From Amia ocellicauda (Eukaryota > Chordata > Actinopteri > Amiiformes > Amiidae), in assembly GCF_036373705.1 (NCBI RefSeq), contig NC_089863.1, positions 4,237,444-4,301,443 of the forward strand: a stretch of 64,000 nucleotides of DNA, in the 5' to 3' direction. How positions within the stretch are numbered: position 1 is the first letter of the stretch; every line of letters starts with the position of its first letter. The notes below the pieces were generated by a model, which was not told where the DNA came from, did no database searches, and was given only the letters and a program-made list of their open reading frames with translations. This document shows positions 1 through 11,748 of this stretch, piece by piece. Position numbers and translations under genes: made by a program.

Positions 1-2219
1 GGATGGTCTTGGCCTCGCGCTTTACTTCCATCTACCCATTGGGCACCAAACGACATCTCTTTTCCCAGCATGCAGTGCTCTGCCTCATAAATATCGACTA
101 TCAATGAACGTGTCTTAGAAGTAGGAGGAAACATGTTCCATATGGAAATGGCACCTTTATTCACTATGCCTTTGGACCTGGCCATACCTTTCTGGGGGGG
201 CAAATTAACATTTTCTCAGCATTTGGGGGGACACGTTGCCACCTTCCCCCCTAAACCTATGCCTGTCATGGTCCCAGAATATGTGTCCGCGGTCACAGCC
301 TTCTTGCCATGCTAAATCAGGCACCTCTCAGCCAGATAAACAGGGACCAGTACTGGTCTAAAAGTCCCATGCCTTGTAGTCGGGACATGGCTGGGAGTTA
401 CCACCCTCTTGCCCAGCTGCATTCTGCTTAGCAATGCCAGGGGTAAAATCTGAGCAGGTCGCAGTTCGGGCTACGGTGCTGGTGGTCTGGCTGGAGACAC
501 ACACGGAAAAACAACGGGTTCCTCGGCTGTTGTCAGAAGCTCGCACCCGCCTGCAGGCCAGTCGCCGGCAGTGAGTCAGCACCCCTTGCTCGGCGGGATC
601 TTTAGATACGGCACTCTCTTATCAGGGATGGATGTGCTGCATGATCTATCAACATGGCGATCTGGCTGAGCTTCCTGTTGAGGTCTCTCAGCTCTGCGGG
701 GATGCAGAGGCTAAGCGGTTTGACCGGTTCAGGGTGTGTGAGGGACGGGGACGGCTGGGTCCTTCAGGGACAGACATTGTTTTCACTCTCAGTGAGATTA
801 AACACACACTCTCACATATATTCAAACACACACACTCTCACACACAGACTCACACTCTCACACAGACACTCACACACTCTCACACACACACACACACACA
901 CACACAGATGCTCACATAAAGACACACTCACACACTCTCACATACAGACACACACACTCTCTCACATACATACACACACTGTCAAATACATACACACACA
1001 CACTTTCACATACAGACTCACACACACACAAACACGCCCATTTAAAGACACACTCACACACACACACACTCTCACACACAGACACACACACACACACACA
1101 CACACACTCTCACATACAGACACTCTCACATATATACTCACACACACACACACACACACGCAGACCCACACACTCAAATTTACAGACACACGCACACACA
1201 GTCACACATCTCTCTCACACAAGCATCAGTCGGCTTCTCTAAACTTCCCTGTTCTCGCCGGAACTTCTGCTTTCTTCACTCTGGGCCTTCAGAGATCACT
1301 TCCCCGTCTCTGGTATCAGCTGCCGGCGCTTTCGCTTGCAGACGGTTAAAAAAGAGAAGCCCATTGTCTATTTTCAATGACCTAAATCGACCGAGGGGGA
1401 GGGGTTGGTCGTTCATAAGGAGGGTGCGGATTATTCCTTCTGTATCACAAAATCTACCCCCCTCGGAAACATGTGGTGTTCGTAGCGAGGGACTGGGAAA
1501 CTGAAGCACACCGTCTCTCAGGACTGAAGCAGTTAGCAGTCAGAAAGGGGTTCATTGTGCCAATCCTCGTGGTTGTTACTGTGTTATTTTTGTTTTCACT
1601 CACAGCCGGAAGGTCAGACAAACAAACAAACCAAAGCATGTGGGGTGGGGAGGATGCACGTGCTGGCGTAAAAACTGAGAAGTTGGCCCGTGCTGGAGTT
1701 CCCCTTCTCTTACCAAGTGGGGCTTGCTCAACACACAGGGTGCAGAGTCAGCACAGTGCGTCTCTTGGCTACACTACAACACTTCTGACAACAAGACACC
1801 TCCTCTCACAGAGTCCCGGTGGAGTCCTGCGCCCCGGGGGAGGGTGTCCTGCGCCCTGTTCTGGTGTGTCTCTGGTCTGTACACAAAAGGAGGGACAGGG
1901 AGCAGGAGCTTGGCAGCACAGAGGTGGTGTAAAACAATGTGGAAATATGGAGGACTGCTTCCAAAATAGACCAGGGACCGCGGTCTAAACGAGAAAGAGA
2001 ACAATCTATTTAAATTCTTCCATCTTCCATTTCCTCCTTCTACCCCCCTTCCTATTTTTGGCTCCTGCAGAGGGTTTTATTATATATAACAGTCAGCACT
2101 GAATGTAAATAAATTCACCCGCCTCTTCCTGTAAACGGTCGATCGTCCCTTTAAGCCCAATCCTTCTGTTCGCGGCCAACAGGAATCCAGCTTCCATGCC
2201 CCTCTCTTGTCTCCCGCAG
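1..2219. other. Probable intron or upstream DNA of the BCR/ABR-family gene
   Basis: No exon that joins the downstream gene was found here. The stretch ends in the acceptor CCCGCAG of the first visible exon at 2220. It contains a long CA/CT-rich microsatellite (803-1225). A short open stretch of about 46 codons at 434-574 (+) is coding-like in composition but matched nothing I know. The 5' part of the BCR/ABR-type gene, including any N-terminal domain, must lie beyond the left edge. Confidence 0.6.
803..1225. repeat. CA/CTCACA microsatellite block
   Basis: Over 400 bases of CACACA interrupted by CTCACA, ATACA and AGACA units. It creates long spurious His/Thr and Cys/Val reading frames on both strands. 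Simple sequence only. Confidence 0.95.
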
Positions 2220-5200
2220 CCGATGAAAGCCCTGAAGGCCACGGCGTGCACCTCCCAGCCCGTGCTGTCCAACCAGGAGATCCGGACGGTGTTCTACCAG
2301 GTGCCAGAGCTGCGGGACCTGCACAGGGACTTCTACAACAGCCTGAGAGAGCGACTCGGGCCCGGGGAGCTGCAGACACCAGTGGGGGACGTCTTCCAGA
2401 AGATGGTAGGGCTCCCATTAGTCCCACGCTCTATAGCCAAGGCAATGGGCCATAATCCCAATGCCTCAGTCCTTCATTCCACAGTTCACAGATGTTTCAC
2501 GTTGAATCAACACCCAATTTAAATGTCCCCTGAGTCTCAGAAGAAGTCACCCCTCACTTATATAATGTAGTGGACCAAAAAGTCATATGTTGTAATTGAA
2601 TTTGTGGCCTACTGTGCTATAGGAACGCACCCATAATCTAAAGGTCCAAGGCTGCCCATGAATATGGGCCTGGAGAGCCACTGTAAGGTATCTCACGATC
2701 TTTCGCTTCCAGGTCAGTCAGCTGGGGGTGTACCGAGGCTTCATCGACAACTACGAGAGCGCCCTGGAGACAGTGCGCAAGTGCACACAGACGGACACAC
2801 GCTTCAAGACGCTGGCGGAGGTAGGGGCTCCTTGACACTGTAAAACCGCTTTAGAAGACAGAATTGACGTTATAGTACGTTACTCACACCTAACGTAACA
2901 GAGATAAAGGTCCTCCAACAGCCATAGACACAAGCACTGAGACACAGGGCCAGCGCTCGAGGTGTGGAGGGGGTGGGGGGGCATGGGAGACCGCTGCTCG
3001 GCTCGCAAACTTGTAACACTGTCAGTTTAATTTCCTTCTCTGGGCATGCAGAGCATGATGTCCTTCAAAGGATCTGACAACTCCAAGACCATGTACACCT
3101 TCGAAGGTAAGAGCAAAGCCCGCTCTCTTCGTGTCTTTCCTCCTCCTCATCCCTCCATCCTTGGACATTCCGAACAGCAAACAGCTTGTCCAGAAGCTTG
3201 TAGTCTCCTTTGTCCTGGTCGGTCACTAACCTGTAAAGCCCCATTTCAGAAATACAAATACTATAGATCCTGAGCAGAATAACTCTTCCCCCTATTTTTT
3301 AATTAATCACTGGTCTATTGCCAAGTTCTGGCCCAGTTCTCCTCTTCCTCCTCCTATGGATTCAGAGCTCTCTGTGTCTCCCCTGCAGCTCTACTCTACA
3401 AGCCGTTGGACCGTGTTACCAAGACCACACTGGTGTTACATGTGAGTACCACGGACACGTACGGTGATGGCCAACATTTAAAAACTCGTACCAAAAAATA
3501 ACCCCCTGGCGTTAAAGGGAAGTGAAGGATCTGTGCTGGACAAGGCTGTCTTTGAAGCACCCAAACTGCAGTCCTGTCTGGAAACAGGGCGTGGTCTGGA
3601 CTGCTTCAGATTTAGACACTGTACACACACACACTTACAAATCTCATATCAATAAACAAATCCAGTGTCAGCTAGAGGAAGCTTTTGAGAAGTGGCCTAA
3701 TTGTTTTCTAGCAACCACAAAAACATCTCAGTTGTAAGAGATTGGACTGATTGGACACCCTCACCTCTCTCTCTCTCTCTGGCAGGATCTGTTGAAGCAT
3801 ACCCCCCCAGACCACCCCGACTGCCCCCTGCTCCAGGAGGCCCTGCGCATCTCCAGCAGCTTCCTGTCGGGGGTGAATGAGGAATCGCAGAAGAAGTCAT
3901 CCGTCACCCTGAGCAAGGGCCAGGTGAGAGGGCCGACTGGGCTGGACTGGGTCATGCTGTGAGCACCACACCCTCGTGAGAACTGCCCCACACTCCCCCG
4001 CAGGGAAGACCCTAACCCCCGGCCGCGTGCCGCCCCTCTCCTACCCACAGAACCGGCAGCTGGTGAAGGATGGGTTCCTGGTGGACTTCTCAGAGGGAGT
4101 CCGCAGCCTGCGCCACATCTTCCTCTACACTGACCTGCTGCTGTGCGCCAAGCTCAAGGGTGGCTGGGCCGGGTGGGTACCGCCAGGGATTGTGGGTAAT
4201 GCGGGTGGTGTTGGCATGGCACAGGACACACAACAGTGGGGGAGGAGAGGAAGAATCAGACTTGGCAAACCGCGGCCCTGATGGGGAACGCAAAGGAGCT
4301 GTAGAACGGCCTGTTTAAAGTCTTACAAAATGGCGCCCCTGGCTCTGAGCGCTGATGTGATCGCTGTGTGTGTGTGTGTGTGTGTCCTGGCAGAAAGCAG
4401 GCCCAGTACCGCTTCGGCTGGTATCTCCCACTGGCGGGCCTGAGGCTCCAGTGGGGCCGGGAGCAGGAACTGCCCGCCGAGGTCAACCACACCAGGGAGA
4501 AGATGTTCCAGCTCAGGCAGGAGATTGAGCAGCAGTCGGTGAGCAGGGGAACTGGGGATAAGTTGTTTGGGAGCGGGACTGTGAAGGAGAAATTAATCCC
4601 TGTCTGCACCTGTCTCTCTCTCATCCCACCCTCTCTCTCTCTCTCTCTCTCTAATTGTGTGTAAACTGTGTGCGTCTGCATTGACAGAAAGGGGGCCGTG
4701 TGTCGGGGGCACGTACAATTGACAGATCCCGCCGGAAGATGCAGGAGTATGAGCTACAGCTGCTGACGCATTCCCCCACAATCCCCCTGGAGCTGCACAG
4801 CCCCAATGGCAAGGTAACTGGACTGGACTGTACTTAACTGGACTGGACAATCATCCAACCACAAAACTCTTCTGTTCTTGTTCAACTGGTATCAAGGGTC
4901 TATTAGGGAACCACATTGCATGTCCAAATCAAAGTATTGATTGAGTGATTGATTGATGCGTAGGAGGCTGATTGACGGTCCTTCTCCCCCTTCACCATCC
5001 ACAGAGCCACACGCTTCTGCTGTCTTCCCTGTACGAGCTGTCGGAGTGGAGGGAGGCCATTGAGAAGCTGAAAGGTGAGGGTGAGTCCAGACAATCTTTC
5101 TGGGTGGGGATGTGGGCGCTGTACTGGGACAGACCTAAATGTGCTGCATCCGGAAGGGCCTCGGCGTGTACAGGGGGCCCCATGTGACTGTGGCTCTGTT

Positions 5201-8200
5201 TCAGGTGTGGAGACTGTGCCCCCCGACCTGCTCAACCTCACCAGCTCCTGCGTCAAATTGAGGATGGTGCACCAGCCCCCTCTCATCAGCCTCACCCCTG
5301 GTAGGTCTCCCATTGTTCTTCTTTCCTAGCTACACATCAGTAATGTATTCTCTCCTGACCGTGGATCACTTTAAGTGGCATCTTGTAACGTTTGTCGTTG
5401 ATTTTGGATTTCCTTAAACGAACAACAACAATGCCGTGAATTGATCTGCTCAATCGGCTGTGTGCTAACGTCTGTGCTCTCTTGTCGCAGCCCCCAAGGA
5501 CGGCGCGCTGTGTGGGACGCTCGGTGTGGCAGTACATGGGGCGGCTGGGCTGCAGGAGCCCGCAAGTGAGTATGGTAGTCCACCACGCTTGGCTTTAAGG
5601 GAAGACTTGAGAATAACTAGTGAGGGTCATTAACTTGTCATCCTGATGGCTCAACTGACTTTGCTGGGCACCTGGGAAGGTTATGAGAAGTTTTGGACTG
5701 GGATTACAGCACTAACTGTTCGGTAACTTCAGTCTCCTCTCTCTCCCTCTCTCTCGCTTCCCTGCATCTCTCTACGCCTCCGCCCCTCCTTCCCTCCTCT
5801 GCCCTCCCCACCTACAGGTCTGTATGTCTGTCTGGAGGTGGACGGATTCCAATTCTTTGAAAACAAGGCGCAGACGCGAGCTTCTCTGAGCTGCCTGGAG
5901 CCGCAGTGGGACGAGGTGAGCCTGAGGCCCCCTGCAACTTAGCCGTTAGGGGCCCCGAGGAATCTCCTCAAAGCTTAAGTACCCCCCACACCATGCATGA
6001 CAGCAATTTCCCTGATATCAATCCAGTGATGAGGCGTGAATCTTTTCTAGCAACAGCGTCACAGCAAAGTGGGAGAGAGGGAAGAGCAGATAACAGATTA
6101 TCACACAGGGAAAGGGTGGCTGACTGCAGTTGATTTATTGCCGACTGGTTCACATATTTTTCCCATCGGGGCTGTCCCACCCACCTATTCTACGTCACTG
6201 CATCAACCACTGTCTTTTAGGGGGTGTGCAAGCTAGTCAGGTCAACACACCGTAAAGACAGAAGGGAACACATGGGAGGAAGTGGTAGGAAGACAATTGC
6301 CACAGTGAGAAAATATCAACATTGTGCCATCGGTGGGGCTGCAAATTTCACAACTTGGCAGCAACACTGAGTGTGTGTGTGTGTGTGTGTGTGTCGCCTT
6401 GCTGTGTGCCAGGAGTTTTCCATGGAGGTGGACGAGACGCGGTGCCTGAGGGTGCTGTGCGTGCAGCAGCCGGAGAGGGGGGATGGCAACCCCGAGGACC
6501 GGATACTGGGCAAGGCCTCCGTACCGGTGAGTGGGCCCGGCCGAACACCAGCAACCCCGGGTAAAAATAAATATAATATAAAAAAAGACAGATTCTTGTG
6601 TTTTAAACTACTTTCATCCCTTCCCTCCCCAGCTGGATGCCAGGGCACTGCTGAAGAAGTGGAGGAAGATGACAGTCAGCATCAACCAGGTCAGATGGGT
6701 TTAATATCCGATCCACTCCCCATGGACTGTCCTGTGGTGCACCCCGCAGCCGCAAAATCCACTCCTCTGTGTGTCCCGCAGGTAGAGCTGTCCCTCTCGC
6801 TGAAGTTCTCCGCCCACACCCTGGAAGCCCCCGGCTCCGCCCCACCCCCGAGCCACGAGGTGTTCAAGGTTCTCATCGGCCTCGTGGCAGAGTGAGTACA
6901 AACATTGACACAATGGCTGCCCACCTGTACGTACCACCGCCGGTAAAGCTCTTCCAATGACTAAGGGTTTTCCTGTGTTGTCCCGTGTGGTCCCGTGTTG
7001 TCCCGTGTCTTGGCAGGCAAGAGGGTGTGCTTGTGCCCCATATTGTGCGCTCTTGCATCGAGGAGGTGGAGAGGAGGGGCATGGAGGAGGTGGGCATCTA
7101 CCGCATCTCCGGAGGTGCCAGCGACATCCAGACACTAAAGAATGCCTTCAACACCAGTGAGAACCACTGCCCTCAATGGCTCTCCCGCTCCTCTCTCCTC
7201 TCTGCTCTCCCCCTCTCTTCTCTCTTCCTCCCCCTCTCCCCCTCTCCCCCTCTGACTCTCTCTACCCCCCTCTCTCCTCTCCCCCCTCTTTCTCCTCTCC
7301 TCTCTCTCTACCCCCTCTATCCTCTCTCCCGTTCACTCTCCCCCTTCCTGCCCTCCTCTCTCCTCTATTCTCTCTCTCCCTCCCCCTCTTTCCCCATATC
7401 TCCCTTATTTCCACTCTCTTCCCCGTTTCTCTCTTCTGCCCCTGTTCTCATCTCTCCCTCTTCCCCCATCTCTCTCCTCTCTCCTCTCTTCTCTCTTCTC
7501 TCTTGTCTCTCTTCCCCCATCTCTCTCTGCTCTCCCCCTCTCACTCTCTCTCTCCCCTCTTCTCTCTGTGGTTGTAAACCCCCTCTCAGAAACAGTGGCG
7601 GTTCTAGACCATTTTAGCTGGGGGGGCATCTGAAAATGTTTGGTCCACGGTGTGTGGGTTGGGGGGGCAGCGGGGGAGCAAGCACTAAAGTTGGGGGGGC
7701 AGCTGCCCCGCCTTGCCCCCCTGTAGATCCGCCCCTGCTCAGAAACCCTCCCTAACAGTCCAGCAACTGCTCCGTGCATCCAGTCCAGCTCCCACTGTAG
7801 GACAATAGTTCCCAGAGTCCAAATCATCTCAGCCTGACTTCAGTTCCCATCGATATTGCATATTTGTCTATCACACAAGCGGGATGCGTGAATTCATCTC
7901 CCCTCTGCTTCTCTCTTTTTAAAAGATTGCAGTTATTTTGTTATTCAAAATTCCTGACTAAATTAGATGATTCTACATTATTCTAAAATTATTCTACCTA
8001 ATGAAGAACTATTCTGTTCTTGGCCATTTGCTTCGATACCACACACAGGACTTCCTAAGTGGTCTAACTGGTGTTTGTGTGTGTGTGTGTGTGTGTGTCT
8101 GCCAGGTCTCCGGGACGCTGTCTCTCGCCTGCGGGACATGGACGTCAATGCCGTCTCCGGGACCCTCAAGCTGTACTTCCGGGAGCTTCCTGAACCCCTC

Positions 8201-9153
8201 TTTCCCCCTGTGCACTTCAACAGCCTGACCGAAGCCCTGGGTCAGTGAGGCACTAGGCCGCCGAGGGTTAACCTTTAACAACCAGTGAACCGATCGTAAC
8301 CTAACAGCATTGTGGAGTAGTGGGGCCACAGTGTGGAGTATTGGGGGCCCAGTGTGGAGTAAAGGGGCTACAGTGTGCAGTTATTATTATAACATGCATA
8401 CCGGCTGGTCTGAGATGCTGGGTTTTGGCTTCATCTCACCGCTTGCCCAACATCTCTCCTCTCCAGAAATCCAGGACAGAGATGCCAAGACCAGCTGCAT
8501 GCTGTCCATCCTGCAGTCCTGTCCCACTGTCAACCGCAACACCTTCCTCTTCCTCATGCACCATCTCAAAAGGTGGGTGGATGGCCAACCGACTGGGAGG
8601 ACATGGTTCCTGCAGGGTTATTTGACTCCAAATAAATCATGAGGACACTGAAGGTGGAATAAACACCCATTCAGCTCAAGGACAGGAATTACCCTCTACC
8701 CTGGTGTAAGGACACTGCCTAAACCTGCCCTACGCCTTTTCTCTCTTCTGATGCCTCTCATATTTCCTTCTCCTTCCCCAGGGTGTCAGAGAAACAGGAC
8801 ATCAACAAGATGACCCCCCTGAACCTGGCCACAGTCTTCGGACCCAGCCTTCTTCGCCCCCCGCAGATGGTCTTGGGGCAAACCGGCCCCCAAGTGGACA
8901 TCTCCCAGGAGGTGGTGGTGCAGGTAGGTCACCCGGCCCCACACTGGGGGGGAAACAGTCCCCAACTCCTGGGGGCAGGAACGTCTGACCCAATCAAAAC
9001 GTTGCAACGTGACACACTTGTGTGTCTCCATGCCCTTGACACAGTGTCTGTGTCTCGCAGGTCCAGGTGGCGTTTTTCTACCTGCAGTGTGAGAGCCTAC
9101 CACCCGCCCTGACCGTGGAACCGCTGGATTCAGATGAGGATACGGAGTTCTGA
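2220..9153 (+). CDS. BCR/ABR-family RhoGEF-RhoGAP, 3' 20 coding exons
   Basis: Exons: 2220-2405, 2713-2820, 3052-3106, 3389-3441, 3786-3923, 4051-4172, 4394-4538, 4688-4813, 5005-5074, 5205-5300, 5491-5565, 5818-5915, 6413-6526, 6633-6689, 6782-6891, 7017-7156, 8106-8240, 8467-8572, 8782-8923 and 9061-9153. All have GT-AG borders and the frame closes exactly (723 codons with stop). Order: DH domain from [16 protein letters not shown], with [19 protein letters not shown] domain ([17 protein letters not shown]); C2 domain ([14 protein letters not shown] to [10 protein letters not shown]); RhoGAP domain with arginine-finger motif GIYRISGG and [13 protein letters not shown]. Known family role: the DH-PH part loads GTP onto Rho-family GTPases and the GAP part inactivates Rac/Cdc42, at membranes and synapses. 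The tail ends SDEDTEF, unlike the STEV or STDV ends I recall for BCR and ABR. It is divergent from both, so it may be a third paralogue. The N-terminus is outside the window. Introns are mostly short. Confidence 0.93.
7178..7577. repeat. Polypyrimidine CTCTCC/CCCCTCT tract
   Basis: About 400 bases of almost pure C/T with no long exact period, lying in the intron between the RhoGAP exons 7017-7156 and 8106-8240. It yields long artefactual Ser/Leu/Pro frames. Confidence 0.93.
7593..7737. mobile_element. 145-bp hAT-type MITE with 8-bp target duplication
   Basis: The left end reads CAGTGGCGGTTCTAGA. The reverse complement of the right end reads CAGGGGCGGATCTACA. Both flanks carry the identical 8-mer CTCAGAAA (7585-7592 and 7738-7745). 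An 8-bp duplication with CAG-starting terminal inverted repeats is the signature of hAT transposition. No coding capacity. It sits in an intron of the BCR/ABR-family gene. Confidence 0.88.
8294..8383. repeat. Short GTGTGGAGTA minisatellite
   Basis: Three to four imperfect units of roughly 25 bases (TGTGGAGTAxTGGGGxCCACAG type) inside the intron before exon 8467-8572. No other role visible. Confidence 0.7.
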
Positions 9154-11748
9154 TCCTTCTTGGTGCAAACAAGCCCTCGCTCTTTCTGGTGGAGGGTCTA
9201 ATTTATTTATTGCTTGGGTGTGTATTATAGAAAAGTATTTTATTATTGTTGTGGTTGTTATTGTGCTTGTGAGGAACAGAGCCGGTGGCGAACTGACCTA
9301 CTGTCCGTCCGAATGCCATGCTGTCCTCTCCCCCTTCGTCTTCACTGCACAGACCTCCCAGGAAGTCCAAAGACTGGTTGGCCTCTTTGTTGCACTTCTT
9401 TCATGAATACAGATGGAACAAATAGTCTTCTGCGTTTCTCTGTGTCATTATTGTGCCCGAACTGAGGAAAGCAACACCTCAGACCCAATAAAGAGTGTGT
9501 CCGAGGGCATCGAGACGCCGGCGCAGCGGTTGGTCACTCCCGCTGACCCTCAAGGCGTGCATCTGCATCTGTACAATGACCTACGGTGGCTGACATGGCC
9601 AACACTGACACACAATGACAGCACAGAAGAATAAACTCACGTATCAAAACAACAAGCATCAGGAAATAATCAAAATCTCCAGAGAATGAAGTTCAAATGC
9701 TGCTTATTATGACTGCTACTACTACTAGTAGTAGTAAGAATAAAAATAACAACAGTTATAATGCGTAAAACATTATTATTAGGATTCAAGGAGTAGCCAT
9801 CAGATCCATTCAGGGTTTTCCATTCAAGTGTCTCAAAAATGACATGGAGCAAACTGACACCTGAAGATATCTGGACATTAAACAGATGCTGGGTGTTACA
9901 CTGGAGAGGGGAAGAGAGGGAGAATGAGAGGAAGAAAGGGAGTGGGGGGAGTGGAAGATAGAGGGGGAGAGGAAGAGAGGGATAGGGGGAGAGGGGGAGT
10001 GGAAGAGGAGGGAGAGGGGGAGAGGAAGAGAGAAGGAGAGAGGGAGGGACAGAGGGGCAGAGGAAGATAGGGAGTGGGAGGGAGAGGAAAAGAGAGAGGG
10101 GGGAAAAGGAGAGAGAGAGAAGGGGGGAGGGAGAGGGAGAAAATGAGAGCGGGATGCAATAAAGCCATTTGACACAGATGTGGATTTGCACGCTTAGGGG
10201 CTACCAAAATCCAATCAGTTCTGGTTCATGAGCAACAAGACGGAGTTCACACAGAACACATGCTGAGCGTTGGGGGGGTTAGGGGCTGCAGCGTTAACCC
10301 TCGCCTGCCCGGGGCAAAGAGACCGACATCTGGTAGCCTGGGTCAGAGGTCACCGCACTTCGGGACCCCGGAGACTCTCCTCTGCTCTGCCCGGGCCGGT
10401 TCTCAGTCCAAAGCGGCTTTAATATAATTGCGTTCAGTGTTTTGATCACACTTTTCTCTGCCTGCTCGTCGTGTTGGCTTTCAGTAGCTCTGCAGTCGGA
10501 AACTCCCCCAGTTTTTACGATCTTGTTCAGCCACTTGACCTCACACTTGTGTTAGTGTGGGGTGGGGGGTGGCGTATTGACCTTTCATGTCGTTGATCCA
10601 CAGCCGGGGGGGCGATGAAAACAGATATATATATTTTTTTTTCTCTGTCAACGAGCCGTGCAACAGTGAAGGTATTGTTTACAGCACGGCCTTGTCTAAC
10701 TCAATCCGCTGGCCTCTAAGATCTGTGATTTCCCGCACCTGTCCTCCACACGGAGAACCGATTGACTGCAAGTGTATTTACCCTTTTATTATGAGTGTTA
10801 TTATTATTACAACCCCAGGGATCTGGCCTCACAGAACTGGTAAGTGGTCTCAGAGTTCTTCATCATCATTATTACTATTATTATTATTATGATTACTCGT
10901 CTTGTCAAATCTCTTCTGTTTATTTACGTGAAAGTCTCGGAATTAACATATTGTATTATTATTAAGAATTAGAATAAGGATCTCCTACACAACAAACTGG
11001 TAACTAGGGCTTTATTAAGATTAAGATAAGATACAAAAGACTGATCAGGTTTATATTAAAAACAAACAACAACAAATACATCTCTTGATTGTGATGCCGA
11101 TGAGTGATTTTTCAGTGTTGACTGCAGCCCGCTTTTAATAAATACACACACACACACACACACACACACTACGAGTTTACACTGGGGGGGCTGTTCTATA
11201 TGCTTGTTACTGTACCATGAATAGCTTCCACTCCTACAGAGAACTACATCAGATTCCCAGCCCCTTGGTCTCTGAGCCTCAGTTAACTTGACTTCATCTA
11301 CGTGTGTAAAACAGCAGGGATGCTACAAATGGGGGTCATAGCTGGACTCAGCATAGAGAAGGTATCCCCCCCCCCCAAACCCTGGTTGAAGAGAGCTAGC
11401 ACAGATCTAAACCTCAGGCCCCCGTTACCGCACTGTGCTGTGGACAAATGAAAAACAACACACAATCCCTGCGACACTGAGGGGAACCCAGGGATGTTTT
11501 CTGGTTGGCCCAAATGCCGCTTCCCTTTTTGCGGTGTCACTGGTGGTGGTGTCATAAACAAACCACTGAAGTGTCATTGGCCCAAAGTCATCCGAGGGCC
11601 CGGGGCCATTCGGGAACCTCTGCGCCAGCAGTGAGGATCATCCGAGATGCCTCTGCGCTACAGGTTGTGTGGTTCAACCTCACAATGGGTATCAATCGGG
11701 CTGCCCACCGAGCATAACATGGACGCAGTCGTCTATGGGGGGTCTTGG
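9154..11748. other. Convergent 3' ends and spacer between BCR/ABR-type gene and netrin
   Basis: Contains the 3' UTR of the + strand gene, a GGGAGA-rich purine tract (about 9898-10150), a CA microsatellite (11140-11170) and, on the - strand, a possible netrin polyadenylation signal (reverse complement of TTTATT at 11011-11016). No further exon recognised. Frames inside the purine tract are artefacts. Confidence 0.7.
9487..9492 (+). terminator. Polyadenylation signal AATAAA of the BCR/ABR-family gene
   Basis: AATAAA lies 334 bases after the stop codon at 9151-9153. A second AATAAA is at 9629-9634. Either could end the transcript. Confidence 0.55.

Noticed and set aside
434-574. Short coding-like frame (VLVVWLETHTEKQRVPRLL)
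   Set aside because: No start context, no splice connection and no family recognised; might be a transposon scrap.
654-1349. 231-codon open frame on +
   Set aside because: Almost entirely translated CA/CT microsatellite (His-Thr-Leu runs); no domain.
9670-10207. Overlapping 100-170 codon frames on -
   Set aside because: They are the complement of a GGGAGA purine tract; Ser/Leu/Pro only.
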